Positions 12,591-23,062 of a DNA stretch of 64,000 bases are shown here, piece after piece. The stretch lies in the NCBI GenBank assembly GCA_015680685.1, contig MNCI01020286.1, forward strand, positions 1 through 64,000, read 5' to 3'. The stretch's first letter is position 1. Each line of letters starts with the position of its first letter. The translations under genes were made by a program, and so were the position numbers. The notes under the pieces were generated by a model, which made no database searches, was not told where the DNA came from, and worked only from the letters and a program-made list of their open reading frames with translations. Source of the DNA: Gnetum montanum (taxonomy: Eukaryota > Streptophyta > Gnetopsida > Gnetales > Gnetaceae).

Positions 12591-13463
12591 TGATGAATCA
12601 TGTTGTTGGGCCATATCAATAGGATTTCATTGATGTGACCTCATTGATAAGATCCTGTCGATGAAGGTTTTACTATGTTAACATGTATCCATCAATGTGG
12701 TATCCTATCATTGCCTATAAATACATGCTCACCAACTACATTTATGGAATTCCATAGTTATTCTCTAGTGAAGCTCTTGCATTTTTTCCTCCCAAAAGTT
12801 AGAATATTTTTTGAGTGCCCATAGTAGGAGTCAAAGAGTATATAGATCTTTATTTGAGCATTGTTGTACCTAAGCACCTTAGTGTGGCTAGCAATATAAA
12901 GACAAACTTTTCTAACTAAACCTTGTAGCTCTTGGAATAGATTAATATTTCCTTTATGCAATTTATCATTCATGCATTGTACTTAAATGAATTTTAATTA
13001 AGTAATTAATATTGATTAAATAATAGTTAATTAATACACATAAGTACGACCACCTCAAGCATACATTTAAAGCTTGGTAATCCTAGTAGTGCTTAATTCT
13101 TGGTAACCCAATAGTATTATAGTATGTTTAGGATGTGTATGGAAAGTGGGAACAAATGCTCATGTTAAGATTAGTTAAATATTAATTTCTCAATTATTTA
13201 GACATTAAATTCACTTTATTTTTTATTCTTAGGCAACTTAAACTAGTAAAAAATAAAATGATAAAAATAAAATGCCTCAATTACACTTAACCATACACTT
13301 GTACTTCAAAAATGGAATTGAGAAGACAATGATTACAATGGTTAGATTCACCTCCTAGAACTAGTGTACTTAAAAACCTAAAAGTCCATGAAATTTGACT
13401 AGATTGCTAAGTGAACACTAGTGATTCATATGGTTGGGTGTAGGGTATACTTGTTGCTCATCA
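12591..13463 (+). repeat. 3' LTR of element A (B-type subfamily)
   Basis: Starts TGATGAATCATG, ends GCTCATCA. The U3 lacks GATATC palindromes. It has a run of related CATTGATGTG/CATTGATAAG/GTCGATGAAG units before the TATA box CCTATAAATA (about 12712). The length of 873 bp is close to the 876 bp of the B 5' LTR. No primer site follows, confirming that this is a 3' end. Confidence 0.85.
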
Positions 13464-14100
13464 ATGAGACATGAGAAATAAAAAAAAGTACTCTTCCTTT
13501 TCAAAAGGTATAAAGGCTAGCAAATGAGAGTCAAATCATGGTCCAATTTTAGGATAAATACCTTCATACAGAGAAAGAACACTAGAACTTATGGTAGGAG
13601 TTGGAAAATAAGACTATTAGGAAAATCAACAAACTCAAAAGGATTTATTTAATTGAGTAGACAACATGGGATGTTGAGGTATGTAGATTGCATGAACTTG
13701 TATCTCTACTCAATAAAAAAGTAACTGGAAAGAGTTGTAAGATGAAGAAGAAATTCAACACCTTACATGTCAAACTTTGATAAATGGTCATAAGTGAGAC
13801 AACACTTTATGAGAAGATGGATCTATTGAAGAACATGTACATATTTCATCATAGAACTATTGCACTTCTTGAGAGTATATTCAAGAAGGTAGAAGAAAAT
13901 GTTCAATTAGAATGGAGATGGTATCATTATGTGATTTATACTTCTAAAGAAGAATATTCACTGAGTGATAGTCAAGTTATGCATGACCTAATGCAAGCTC
14001 CCATATGTATGAAAAAGTCATGAGTAGTTTCAAGTAGATGCAAGAAATGACATCAAGTACTTCTACAAGACCAAGGACTAATATAAGAACAAAATATATA
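13464..14100 (+). pseudogene. unidentified coding relic
   Basis: The plus strand gives one mostly continuous reading (about 13545-14040) with few stops, rich in Lys, Glu and Leu. It includes ELENKTIRKINKLKR and, from 13784, a 79-residue open stretch beginning MVISETTLYEKMDLLKN. It is predicted to be helical and coiled-coil-like. It does not align by eye with the ORF3 proteins of the main family, and I recognise no catalytic motif. It may be a fragment of a retroelement protein cut off by the 3' LTR of element A at 13463. Confidence 0.35.
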
Positions 14101-14380
14101 GCTCCAAGAAAGGATCACAAGCCTTGAGATTTAACTTTAAAGACTCCACATGTCTGCACCTAGCTCTTTAGGATTCTATTCATATTAATCAAACACGTCA
14201 AGGGCTTATTCTCTTAGCCATGACTTCATAAAGCTTCTTAGTGAGGTGTCTTATATTATATTATAGTCATGGTCTATTTATTTATATAATTATATTCCTC
14301 TACATTGATCATGTTATGTGTGTAGTCCCAATTTTGTGTATTGGTTATTAAAGATACGAGACTAGCTTTACTTAGCATTG

Positions 14381-14590
14381 GAAAATTGATAAGCCATCTT
14401 ATGCCATTTTGTAAGTTAATTATAAGTGCTAAACTTGGAAAGTATTTTACATCCTATGTTTGTAGTTTTCGAATACATGGTTAAGGTTTCTACCTTTCAT
14501 GTTTTCATCCTAGCCTCCCATATCCTAATTTTAGGTTTTATGCATGCTTTTGGATTTATATCATGTTTATGACTTCATTAAAACATCCTA
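14381..14590 (+). repeat. diverged direct repeat, left copy
   Basis: About 210 bp that align by eye at roughly two bases in three with 15164-15370, sharing blocks such as TGTTTGTAGT and GGTT(A/G)AGGTT. The repeat could be an old LTR pair of a small element. I see no clear TG/CA ends, primer site or target duplication. Confidence 0.4.
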
Positions 14591-15163
14591 GAATCCTTTT
14601 GACATGCTCCTTGATGTTTTGGATTTCATCCAAAATTAGTACGTAAAGTGTGCTGGAAGGGAATACATAACTACCTTGCATTACATCCCTCTAGTAGATC
14701 TAGTTAGCCCCTTTACTCTTAGTGTGCTTCTGATATGCTTTCAAATTACCTAGGCTATGCTCATAAACCTTCATTGATGATTATGCACTAGCAAACCTAT
14801 ATTGTTGTGTTGGAAAAAATATAATTATCTAAGATAAGATCTCATATAAAATTTAGTCATTACTTTCACTTCCATTTTTTTGGCATATCATTTCATGTGA
14901 AGAGCTCTTTCTTCTTTTGATAAGTTAATTTGATTCTTTTCTTGTCTTATGTATTTTGAGTTGTTGCTTTCACAACTACTACTTGACTCTATTAGAGTGC
15001 TACCTTGCTTGCATATCCTAAAACCATTTGGTTGATGCAGGGTATAGGGTTTACATAGTGAATAAAGCTCATGATTCATCCTTATTTTATCATTGATTTC
15101 TTAAATAAAAAATAATTAAAATTTTAATTTAATATTTATTTAATTAAGCTAAAATAGTTCATT
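14591..15163. other. AT-rich sequence between direct repeats
   Basis: No coding region, LTR end or known motif could be supported here. A short minus-strand open stretch (14888-15079) has no recognisable domain. Confidence 0.3.
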
Positions 15164-15370
15164 CCTTATTGATGGGACATCTAGTGGTAATTTGTATGTC
15201 AATTGTAAGACATAAATTTAGGAACTGTTTCATGTATCTTGTGTTTGTAGTCTAGTGTACTTGGTTGAGGTTCTTCATCTTCTAAAATGAACCCTAGTCC
15301 TCTATGTCATACTTTGAGTTTATGTGCATGATTCTAAGCTCCTTATGATGATTTTAGCTCATTAATGGCC
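15164..15370 (+). repeat. diverged direct repeat, right copy
   Basis: Partner of 14381-14590, about 785 bp downstream. Its right end falls within about 10 bp of the point where ORF3 similarity of element H begins, so this repeat-bearing block may be what truncates H on its 3' side. Confidence 0.4.
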
Positions 15371-15377
15371 TATAATC

Positions 15378-16464
15378 TTGTGGCAGTGGGGATGGAACTT
15401 GCTACTGGTACTACGATTGCTCAATTTATTGCTAACTACTAGACCCAGCTTATTATTGCTGACCAGAAGCTGGAGTGCTACTGGTAAGTGTGGTTCCTAT
15501 AGTTTCCTCAATGACTATTGGTTTTTCCACTTGATCCTTATTTGGAGGCACCAGTTTAAGCATTTCTAAATATGAAGCATTCTAGACCTTCCTAGGATCA
15601 TCATTAGTGTACCCTAGGATTCCATCTTATCTACATAGCTTCCTAATAAGGTAAGGAAATGGAAGTCTCAATTTCCTTACCTTTTTCTTCTCAAACCATC
15701 TTTGAATCTCAAGGAAATAGAGATGGACAATGTTTGCATTGAATTTTCTGATTAGGATCACACTTCCTTTGGCCACATATGTTAAGATTTGATTAAGCCT
15801 TTTTGTAAGAAATATGTGATATGTGTCAATTTTGAAATATATTTTCTCTTCACATGTCAGCTCACTCTAATCTTTATCATCTTTTCCATATGCTTGTTGC
15901 AACTATATTTTTTTTACATTAGTATCAAATCTAGTGAAGTTATGTCACCTTTGCCCCTTCATTGGATACATTAAGGCCTTTGACAATCACCTTCACTAAG
16001 TAAGAAACTAAAACTTCATCAATCTTGACAATTGCATCAGCCTGCTAGTTGTGCCAAAACTAGTATGTTTCTCTTAAATACCATTTCTTACTATTTGTAA
16101 GTGTAGGACATAGTGGTGATGTTTGAAGTTGCATCTTTACTAATTCTAGAGAAAATTCCATGAATGGGTCAAAGTTTAATTCCATGATAATTGTGGACAT
16201 GATTGATTTCTCCAGAATGGCTTAGAGGTAATTTGGCAATAGTGTAAGGAATTGTCATTGTTTGGGTGCTTGTAGAACTTCTTCCTCTACTTGGGTAGAG
16301 TGCTTTATGATTGGGGTTTACTAATGGATGTTGAATGATTGAGCCTCTTACTCTACATGCTCTACTTATGGGGTTTGTTCTACAATTTGGCCTCTTCCAT
16401 GACCTCTTAGTCTTTTTCTCCCTAGTTGTGAAGGTTCACATTTTGCTCCTCTCTTTGTGACCAT
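15378..16464 (-). pseudogene. ORF3 relic of element H, truncated at the C-terminal side
   Basis: Starts at ATG 16464 (MVTKRGAK) with a basic RKRLRGHGRG patch near the N-terminus, like KRPRRGRG in E1. Matches to E1 and E2 ORF3 run down to about 15550, where the sense strand corresponds to the 'YLIRK...ILGYTND' block. A short STPASGQQ-type stretch follows before similarity stops near 15378. The coiled-coil half is missing, replaced by unrelated AT-rich DNA. There are stops and frame breaks throughout. Confidence 0.6.
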
Positions 16465-16537
16465 CTACAATCAACAAAGGTTCACAATTATTAAAGTGTT
16501 TACTTTGGTTTGTAATAGCTCTTTTTCTTACTCATAC
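16465..16537 (-). promoter_or_regulatory. ORF3 leader 3' splice site and candidate short intron, element H
   Basis: Sense strand: GTATGAGTAAG (possible donor), then TTTAATAAT (possible branch region), then GTTGATTGTAG directly against the ORF3 ATG. The acceptor-to-ATG arrangement is the same in E1, E2, B and A. Confidence 0.5.
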
Positions 16538-16840
16538 CCTTGGCTCAATCAAGTTCTTATCTCATTATAATTTCAGAGTTAGAAAAATTTTCAAAAAGGA
16601 ACCACTTAGGTGTTATACCCTTATGGTTTCCTTGGAACCTTTCACTGTTATTATTTTTAATGCTTATCAATGGCTTAAAGTAATTGGTATGATTTATTAG
16701 GAGTCTTCTTAAAGTATTTTTTTGGCTTTTGTGTGATTGATTAACTTTAAAATTCTTACTTTTCCTTTTATTCTTACATGTATAATACCTTCCAAGCATT
16801 AGAAATTTCTGACTCAAATTTCAACTTTATCGCACAAAGT

Positions 16841-16856
16841 ATTTCCTTCCCCCTTA
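16841..16856 (-). other. polypurine-like site in ORF3 leader, element H
   Basis: Sense strand TAAGGGGGAAGGAAAT, a purine-rich run in the same relative place as the polypurine-like sites of E1, E2, B and E3. Confidence 0.4.
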
Positions 16857-17030
16857 ATGACTAACTTGAAAGCTTTGGGATCAACAAGGTTCATGAATTT
16901 TGGAAATTAGAGCTACCAAGGTGAAGTTATGACCTCTTGGAGTTAGTGTGTTAGAGCTTTGGAAGAAAAAATGGAATAAACTGATTTTATGAAAAATAAG
17001 AAATGCAAAAAAAATAGCTAACTTCCATGT

Positions 17031-17120
17031 GTATATATACAAACTTTCTATGCAAGATATTGTAGATCATATATCATAGATACAACATCATAGGACCTTC
17101 GATATTGTAGCTACGATATC
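17031..17120 (-). promoter_or_regulatory. internal promoter-like module, element H
   Basis: On the sense strand a GATATC at 17115-17120 and decayed versions (AATATCG, AATATC, GATATA) precede GTATATATAC at 17031-17040. It lies about 570 bp upstream of the ORF3 ATG. Position and composition match the modules in E1 and E2. Promoter activity is inferred, not shown. Confidence 0.5.
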
Positions 17121-17262
17121 ACCATTAAAAATTTCAAATTTGTCTTAGATTTTTTAGGGGGAAAATAAGTTAAATGAAATGTCTAGGAGATATGAAGCAT
17201 GTCTAAAGGATCTTGGAGTAGATATGATACTTTGGTTGCAAAAAAAAATTGTTGAAAGTCCA

Positions 17263-18133
17263 TGATGAGTGGAGAGGTACCCCTACACTCAACCATACGA
17301 ATACGAGTGTTTCACACACAATCCGATTGAACTCTGTAGACGGGCTAGTTGTGGTATTTAGATAGTTACTCATTGATCATAGTCTGCTGTCTTCCTACCT
17401 AGACTAGTATTTGCTTTTTCATGTATGGTTTAGTCCAAAGTGAGGTGTATGATGTGGTTTCTAACCTAGTGCTACTCCTAGAGGCAATGGAAAATAACTT
17501 TAATTAACCTAAGAGGGAAAGGGTGAAGAGAGTCTAAGCTAGCCTAAGTGCGATGAGCATCCATCCCTTAATCATCAGTACACATCTTGGACCTCATGTA
17601 CTATTATTGGGATTACCAAGTGCATATCTTAAGTACACTACTGGGATACCAAGTAGTCACACTTAATTACTCGTGATTAAGTCATACTTATTCCACGTTT
17701 ACTAATAGGGATAGGAGAGAAGGGTAGAGAGAGATTAATTACAAAAGTAATAAATAATAGTTAAATAATTAAACTAAGTAAATGTTGTAATGGTGAAGTA
17801 ATCTTGATCTTTATTTCCAATCATGTGCATGTTCAAGTATGTCACACTTAAATGAAGGTGCCATACAATTACAATCATCACACTGGGGGCATGCACTAGG
17901 GGAAGGGGTTGAGAAGAACTAAAAATGAACTAACTTCTATTTGAACTACTATCTGATTAACTCTAAAAACTAACTCTCAACTCCTTGTGCCTACATGTGT
18001 ATTTATAGGCTCGCACAGGAGTCACGATATTGCACATCTGCTATCACTAGCCAAGCTGTGATATCATGTACCCGATATTGCGTATGCGTTATCACAAGTC
18101 TGATATCAAAGCCTAATGAATCATGATTCATCA
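17263..18133 (-). repeat. 3' LTR of E1
   Basis: Ends CCACTCATCA at 17263 and starts TGATGAATCATG at 18133 on the sense strand. The sense U3 contains several GATATC or near-GATATC palindromes between about 18023 and 18110, then the TATA box CCTATAAAT at about 18001-18009. Confidence 0.9.
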
Positions 18134-18144
18134 TACCCCCACAA
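18134..18144 (-). other. 3' polypurine tract of E1
   Basis: Sense strand TTGTGGGGGTA immediately before the 3' LTR start. Confidence 0.8.
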
Positions 18145-18321
18145 TTGAATGAAAACTCATCCACAAGTCGAACAAAATGAGAATATGCTCCATTGATTAC
18201 ACAGTGGAGAGGTATGGGATTATTGACTGACTACAAATTTATTCATGCTGCAATGGAGAATTGAATAGAAAAAAATTGGAATAGACACAAAAAAATACAA
18301 AATTACAAAATTTTGTGGAAC

Positions 18322-21075
18322 TCATGTGGTTCCAGGTGGTAGTGGCTCCTCCATGGGTTTCTTCCCCTTGTCTTGTGCTCTAGATTTTGGAATTTGATGG
18401 CTCTACAATAATGCTAGGAGCTTTTCCTCTTAAATTCGAGGGTCCTATGTCATTCATTCTAATGCTCCAATGTTTGATGGAGTCGGCACCTCCCATGGGC
18501 ATGATAGTTGTGGAAACATTTGATTTGCATTAACATACTAGGCTGCAAACAACCATCATTCCTCCTCATAGGCTTTAGCTTTATCTCTGTACTATTGGAA
18601 ATTTGTAAGCTATCGAGCCAAGTCTACTACAACATCTTTTTGCCCTTGGTAGCTAGCCTTAACCACCTCTAGTTTAGAATTTGTGACTTCTAGCTTCTGC
18701 AACATTTTCTTGTGCTCCACAAACTCTACATCATATTTGGTGTAGGTGATAGCTACCTGCTTCTCGAGCTTTATTCTTGGACATCCTACTATCAACATGA
18801 ATATATTGGCATATCACAGGTTTGCCAATTCCATGTACTCTATAAGATCTTGAATCTACAGGTCCTAGCTTTTAAGCTCTACTTGGTGGACAAATGCATA
18901 TGTGTCCAATATGGCCCACCAATCAATGTGTTGAGCACTAAAAGTATTGATGTGGGCCTTGGCCATATGGATCTCCTTTTCTATGACTTGCTTGTACATC
19001 CCCACCTAGTTTCTCAAATGCATCTTTAACTTTTCATACCAGTTGGCCTCATTTTGGTCATCTTCTGACGAATTGCATGTACCTCCTCCATTGAGAGGGT
19101 TTGATTCTCTCTGGCCAAACAGTTCATATCTTGGTTAACCCTAACTAACTACTCCCATAATTGCTAAATGTTTTCCTCAAGAACATTCTTTTATTTCTCC
19201 ATAGTGGTCAAATGAAGATTGTCAGCAGCAAACTATTTATTCTCTTCATGTAAGGCTCTAAGTGCCTTGGCGTGTGCGTAGGTTTATGCTGGTGCCTTGG
19301 AGGCATCCTAGTTGACCTTCTCCTTCTCCTTTGCCACTCTTTTATTGTCCACCAGCAGCTTATTAAGCTGCTCCATCCTGAAAGTGTCCAGCTAGTTTGT
19401 AGGAACAAATTGAGATGGGTCTCACTATGCAGCTTGTCAGGTAACGAGCCTCTCTTAGAGTCTTTCCAACTCTGCTTTCGTGTGCTCGGCCTTGATCTCT
19501 ATCACAACCAACTTTCCTTTGGTAGAGATGTCGTCTAATTGTGCTACTATGACATCTTGTGGGATGTTGAACAAGGATGTTATTACTTGTCCTATCTACA
19601 AAAATCAATCAAGGACATCCTCATGCTCCATAGGAGTCATTGAGGGATCGACTAGAGTTTGAGCATCCTGTGCTCTTGTGAAATCTATCAATGGCTCAAT
19701 AGGAACATTGAAAGATTCTTTGATGTGTTCCATGACCACTTCTGTGGCTCTTACTATGTCTTGGTGCTACATGACCACCACTTTGGCCCCTTCACCTATT
19801 TCCAATTGCATCTAGAAAGACACAGCGTTCCCTGAAATCTATTATGACCAATGGGTCTCCCCTCCTATTTAGATGGGCACCTCACCCCATGTGTAATCAA
19901 TAGAAACTATGGACCATACAGTCTCATCAATGACATAGAAGAGATTAGCGTCATCATGACTTCCCCAACTGATCATCTTAGTGATGACCCTAAGATGGTT
20001 CATTGACAGTCGATAATCCTACAGTGGTGGTGATAGTTGGTCTCACTGGCTTATGCTTGTTGTTGACTAGGCCCTATGCTTGGAAGTTGGCTAGGCCCTA
20101 TAGTTTGAGTTTCAGTGGGCCCCACCTTCTGTTCTTTCTCTAGCTCTAGTGTCTCACCAAAACTCTTCATTTGGGTTGATGGCTTTAGCAGTTTGGTGAA
20201 TGAAGCATTTTGGGCTCTTTTGGGGATGTCATTAGTGTACCCCAAAATACTAGCACATTTGCACAGCTTCCTAATGAGATAAGGGAAGGGCAATGTGAAC
20301 TTCTTTGTCTTGTGTTCCTCAAGCCATCTCAAGATCTCCATGAGATACAGATGATGAAGGTTAGCATTAACCTATCCCATCAATATTGCACTTCCTCTTA
20401 CCACATATATTGAAATTCTATTTAATCCTCTTATGGGGAAGATGTGATAAGTACCAATCTTAAAGTATATCCTTTCTTCCAACGTTAACTCTCCATATGT
20501 CATTTCCTCTTTTCCATACGCCTTGTCCAACCAGACTCTTCATGCATCAACATTGAACCAAGTGGATAGGTAAGCAACTTTTGACCTTGTATTCAGAAGG
20601 TTCAACACTTCTAATATGGCCTTGGTGGAAAAATATACAAACACACCACAAATGGCAATTGTGGTGCCTTCTTCTTTATTATGCAAAAGTTGATATGTTT
20701 CTCCTAAGTACCAAGCACCACTTTCAAAGAGGACAGGCCATAATGGGGACCCTTTGAGTTGGTCCCTAATGACCTCAAGAGCGAATGCTGTGAAAGGTCT
20801 GAAGTTTAATTTCACAATCAAAGCTTCCAATGTGGATCTTTCTCAGATAGCCTGAACACACTCCAATAGCCAAGGTGTTGTCCCTATTTAGGCACTTCAG
20901 TAGCTCCTTCTTCTACCTATCTTGACTATGCAGTAGTAGGAATCTCTTGATGGATGCTAAATAATTGCCCCTCCTACTCTACATGTTGTTCAAGAGATGC
21001 TTATCCTCTACCTCTCCTGGGTCTCTTGGACATACCTTGAGAGGATCCCTCTTGTTGTCCATGTTTAGGGGCCAT
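18322..21075 (-). pseudogene. ORF3 (env-position, coiled-coil protein) of E1
   Basis: ATG at 21075 to TGA at 18322 spans 2754 bp, exactly 918 codons, although several stops interrupt it. It has a basic N-terminus (MAPKHGQQEG, then KRPRRGRG, a possible nuclear-localisation patch). The conserved domain (20830-20051) contains FRPFTAF, SPLWPVL, AWYLGETYQL, FSTKAILEVLNLL, then FPYLIRK and ILGYTND. A Pro/Gln-rich linker follows (TIGPSQLPSIGPSQQQ), then a long coiled coil (about 19600-18600) rich in Lys, Glu, Leu and Ala, and a short acidic, Pro-rich end. No hydrophobic signal or membrane segment is seen, so an envelope role is not supported. Role unknown; the first domain resembles the 'putative plant transposon protein' family by pattern. 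Confidence 0.75.
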
Positions 21076-21131
21076 CTACAATCACACAAGGCCAACCAAT
21101 AGTAAGGTTGTTTACAAAATTTAAGTTATAC
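21076..21131 (-). promoter_or_regulatory. ORF3 leader 3' splice site and candidate short intron, E1
   Basis: Sense strand: GTAAG|GTATAAC (possible donor), CTTACTAT (possible branch point), TGTGATTGTAG, then ATGG of ORF3. If both sites are used the intron is only about 56 nt, shorter than usual for plants. The donor may instead lie far upstream in the genomic RNA. Confidence 0.55.
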
Positions 21132-21400
21132 CTTACTTCTACCTTAATGAATTCATTTCTTATTTCATGTGATCCAGAGTTAGAAAATCTTATGGAAATG
21201 TCCCCTAAAATTTTTCATATTGGACCCCTAATTTGATTAAGTGGCTTTAAAATTTAATTTTCTAGTGTAGGTGAGAAGATAAGATTATTTTTGGCACATG
21301 TTTATCATCATTTTTTGTGTTTTTCTTTTATAATCAATTACCCTTTATAGTATCCTTTGGGTGATGATGAATTCTAAGGAATTTATGCACAATTTGGAGT

Positions 21401-21420
21401 GTGCCCTCCCCCACGACTAA
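21401..21420 (-). other. polypurine-like site in ORF3 leader, E1
   Basis: Sense strand TTAGTCGTGGGGGAGGGCAC. It shares the AGTCGTGGGGG core with 3' polypurine tracts of the family (compare 12577-12590). Confidence 0.6.
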
Positions 21421-21591
21421 GCTAAGCACTCCAGGTTCAAGTAGGTTCTTTTAGAATAAGAATCAGAGCACTAGCGAGCGAGTTATGGCTATTGGAACAA
21501 GAGGTGCACAAGTTGCGAGTCATAGAAGAAAATTTAAAAAATTCCCCCCACATGAAAAATTAAAAATGATGTTCACATGCATGAGGGGGTC

Positions 21592-21663
21592 CATATATAT
21601 AGTTTTGTTCAACGCGATATCACATACATGATAATGTAGCCCCAATATCGCGTATGAGATATC
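21592..21663 (-). promoter_or_regulatory. internal promoter-like module, E1
   Basis: On the sense strand: GATATC (21658-21663), CGATATTGG, GTGATATCGCG (GATATC at 21616-21621), then CTATATATATG (21592-21602). This copies the layout of the E1 LTR promoter (GATATC palindromes followed by TATA) about 520 bp upstream of the ORF3 ATG. Confidence 0.6.
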
Positions 21664-23062
21664 ATAGCCTATTTAAAGTAGGGTACGTAGAAAAATTGAT
21701 AAATTTTTGGAATTCTAAACTCAAAAATGAAGGACTTGAAGTCGGTGTAAAAGGTCTAGGGTAATATTAAATAGTCCTAAAGGCATAAAAAGTATAATAG
21801 TGTAGAATCTAGCAATGGAATGCATGATTGGATGAGGAGAAAGGACATGTTTTGATACATAGGAACATTTGAACTAGAAGGATGATGAGGGAAAGAGTAT
21901 TGCAATCCTTGGATGGTATAAAATGATATGATGGTGATGTGTTATGATTGTAGATTACAAGGGTTATGCAAGTGGGTCCTTCCCAAAGCAATTTCCTACC
22001 TATAATGCCCTTACGTAACCACACCTTAAAATGTCCATAGGCATTAGAAGGGTTAAATGTAATCCACACTAGTTCCACAAAACACACATATGTAGATACC
22101 ACCGTGATGAGGTATGAATTCAATGCTATACAAGACATGAGTCAAAAATACATGAACAGTGAGATGAGGTGAATTGTATAAGGGATTGTAGAGATTGGGA
22201 CATGAGGTAGTTGGCCTAGGGTACAATGAATACTCATTGTAAGGCATGATTAATGCGTCATTAACCCGTCACTCAAAAATTAGGACCAAGTTCAATCCTC
22301 TGATTAGTGACATTGCATTGTTTCATCCCAATGATAGACAACAATGAGAGCATCATGATGGCAAGGCCTACAATCACTTGGCGTTTCATACAAGGGAGGA
22401 GTGATTCTTGCTATGTAGCACTTTAATCTTGATCTTCTCTTTTTTCGTTTGGATGCTTTGGCATACACTTTTTCCTTTTTTTCTTATTCTTTTGTTTTTT
22501 AATGCTTAATCTAGAGAAGCTACCTACCTTTAGGCATGGGTACATGTATTTCTAGTGGAACCCCCTAGAATAGCATTGGGTTCCTTTATTGAGTGCCTTT
22601 TTATTACTCTTACTTCCATTTTTTGTTAGATCTACAAGGATCTTAGTACAACCAGGTTGCATGGTAACTCTTATAGATGTCATCAAAAAGAATCCACAAG
22701 TCCCCTTGATGTCACACCCTGGCCATTCCTACTTAGTCCATCCATCTTCGCTCTAGGCATAATGAGCAAAAAATTACTTTAAGTTTTAATGATGTTAAGA
22801 ATATCATCAGACCTAGAGTAGAACCTCTTATTAATAGAATGGATGGGTGGATGTGATGGGCTCATTATCCACATAATTAGTCACTTGAGACTTGATAGCA
22901 TAGAACAACACCTCAACCAATGAGTCACATGAGTGTTTTATTCATAGATGAGATTACCCATAAAAAGATAAAAATATAAAATAATAAATTGAAAGATGAA
23001 AAAATGGAAAACAAAAAAATGTAAAATTGAAGAAAATGAAAAACATTTATTAATTCTATTTG
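21664..23062 (-). other. conserved noncoding spacer of E1 (gag to internal promoter)
   Basis: No convincing coding sequence; the short open stretches here are unsupported. In sense order: a U-rich tract (about 23050-22960); the AAGGGGACTTGTGG block and GATCCTTGTAGATC (about 22715-22625); conserved block 1 (22565-22521, CACTAGAAATACATGT and CCCATGCCTAAAGG); conserved block 2 (22000-21968, CTTTGGGAAGGACCCACTT). The same blocks occur in the same order in E2, H and, in part, B. Confidence 0.6.

Larger units (their letters stand above)
7073..13463 (+). mobile_element. element A: chimeric Athila-like retrotransposon (gag plus ORF3, no pol)
   Basis: The left end is a 5' LTR (7073-7812) of the TGATGGGACG subfamily, followed by a tRNA-Asp-type primer site and gag. 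The right end is ORF3, a polypurine tract and a 3' LTR (12591-13463) of the other subfamily, the one seen in B. The two LTRs differ in U3 and in length (740 versus 873 bp). The 5 bp outside the ends do not match (TCTTT versus ATGAG). Gag similarity to E3 stops near 9755 and similarity to the ORF3 leader of B begins near 9780. The structure is best explained by recombination or deletion joining two insertions, not by one integration event. Protease, pol and the promoter-bearing spacer are absent. Confidence 0.7.

Noticed and set aside
19208-19608. Open frames on both strands within ORF3 of E1
   Set aside because: They overlap the coiled-coil region of ORF3 in other frames and have no match in E2 or B.
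22053-22247. Small open frames in spacers as candidate accessory genes
   Set aside because: No frame is shared among the homologous spacers of E1, E2, H and B, although the DNA blocks are.
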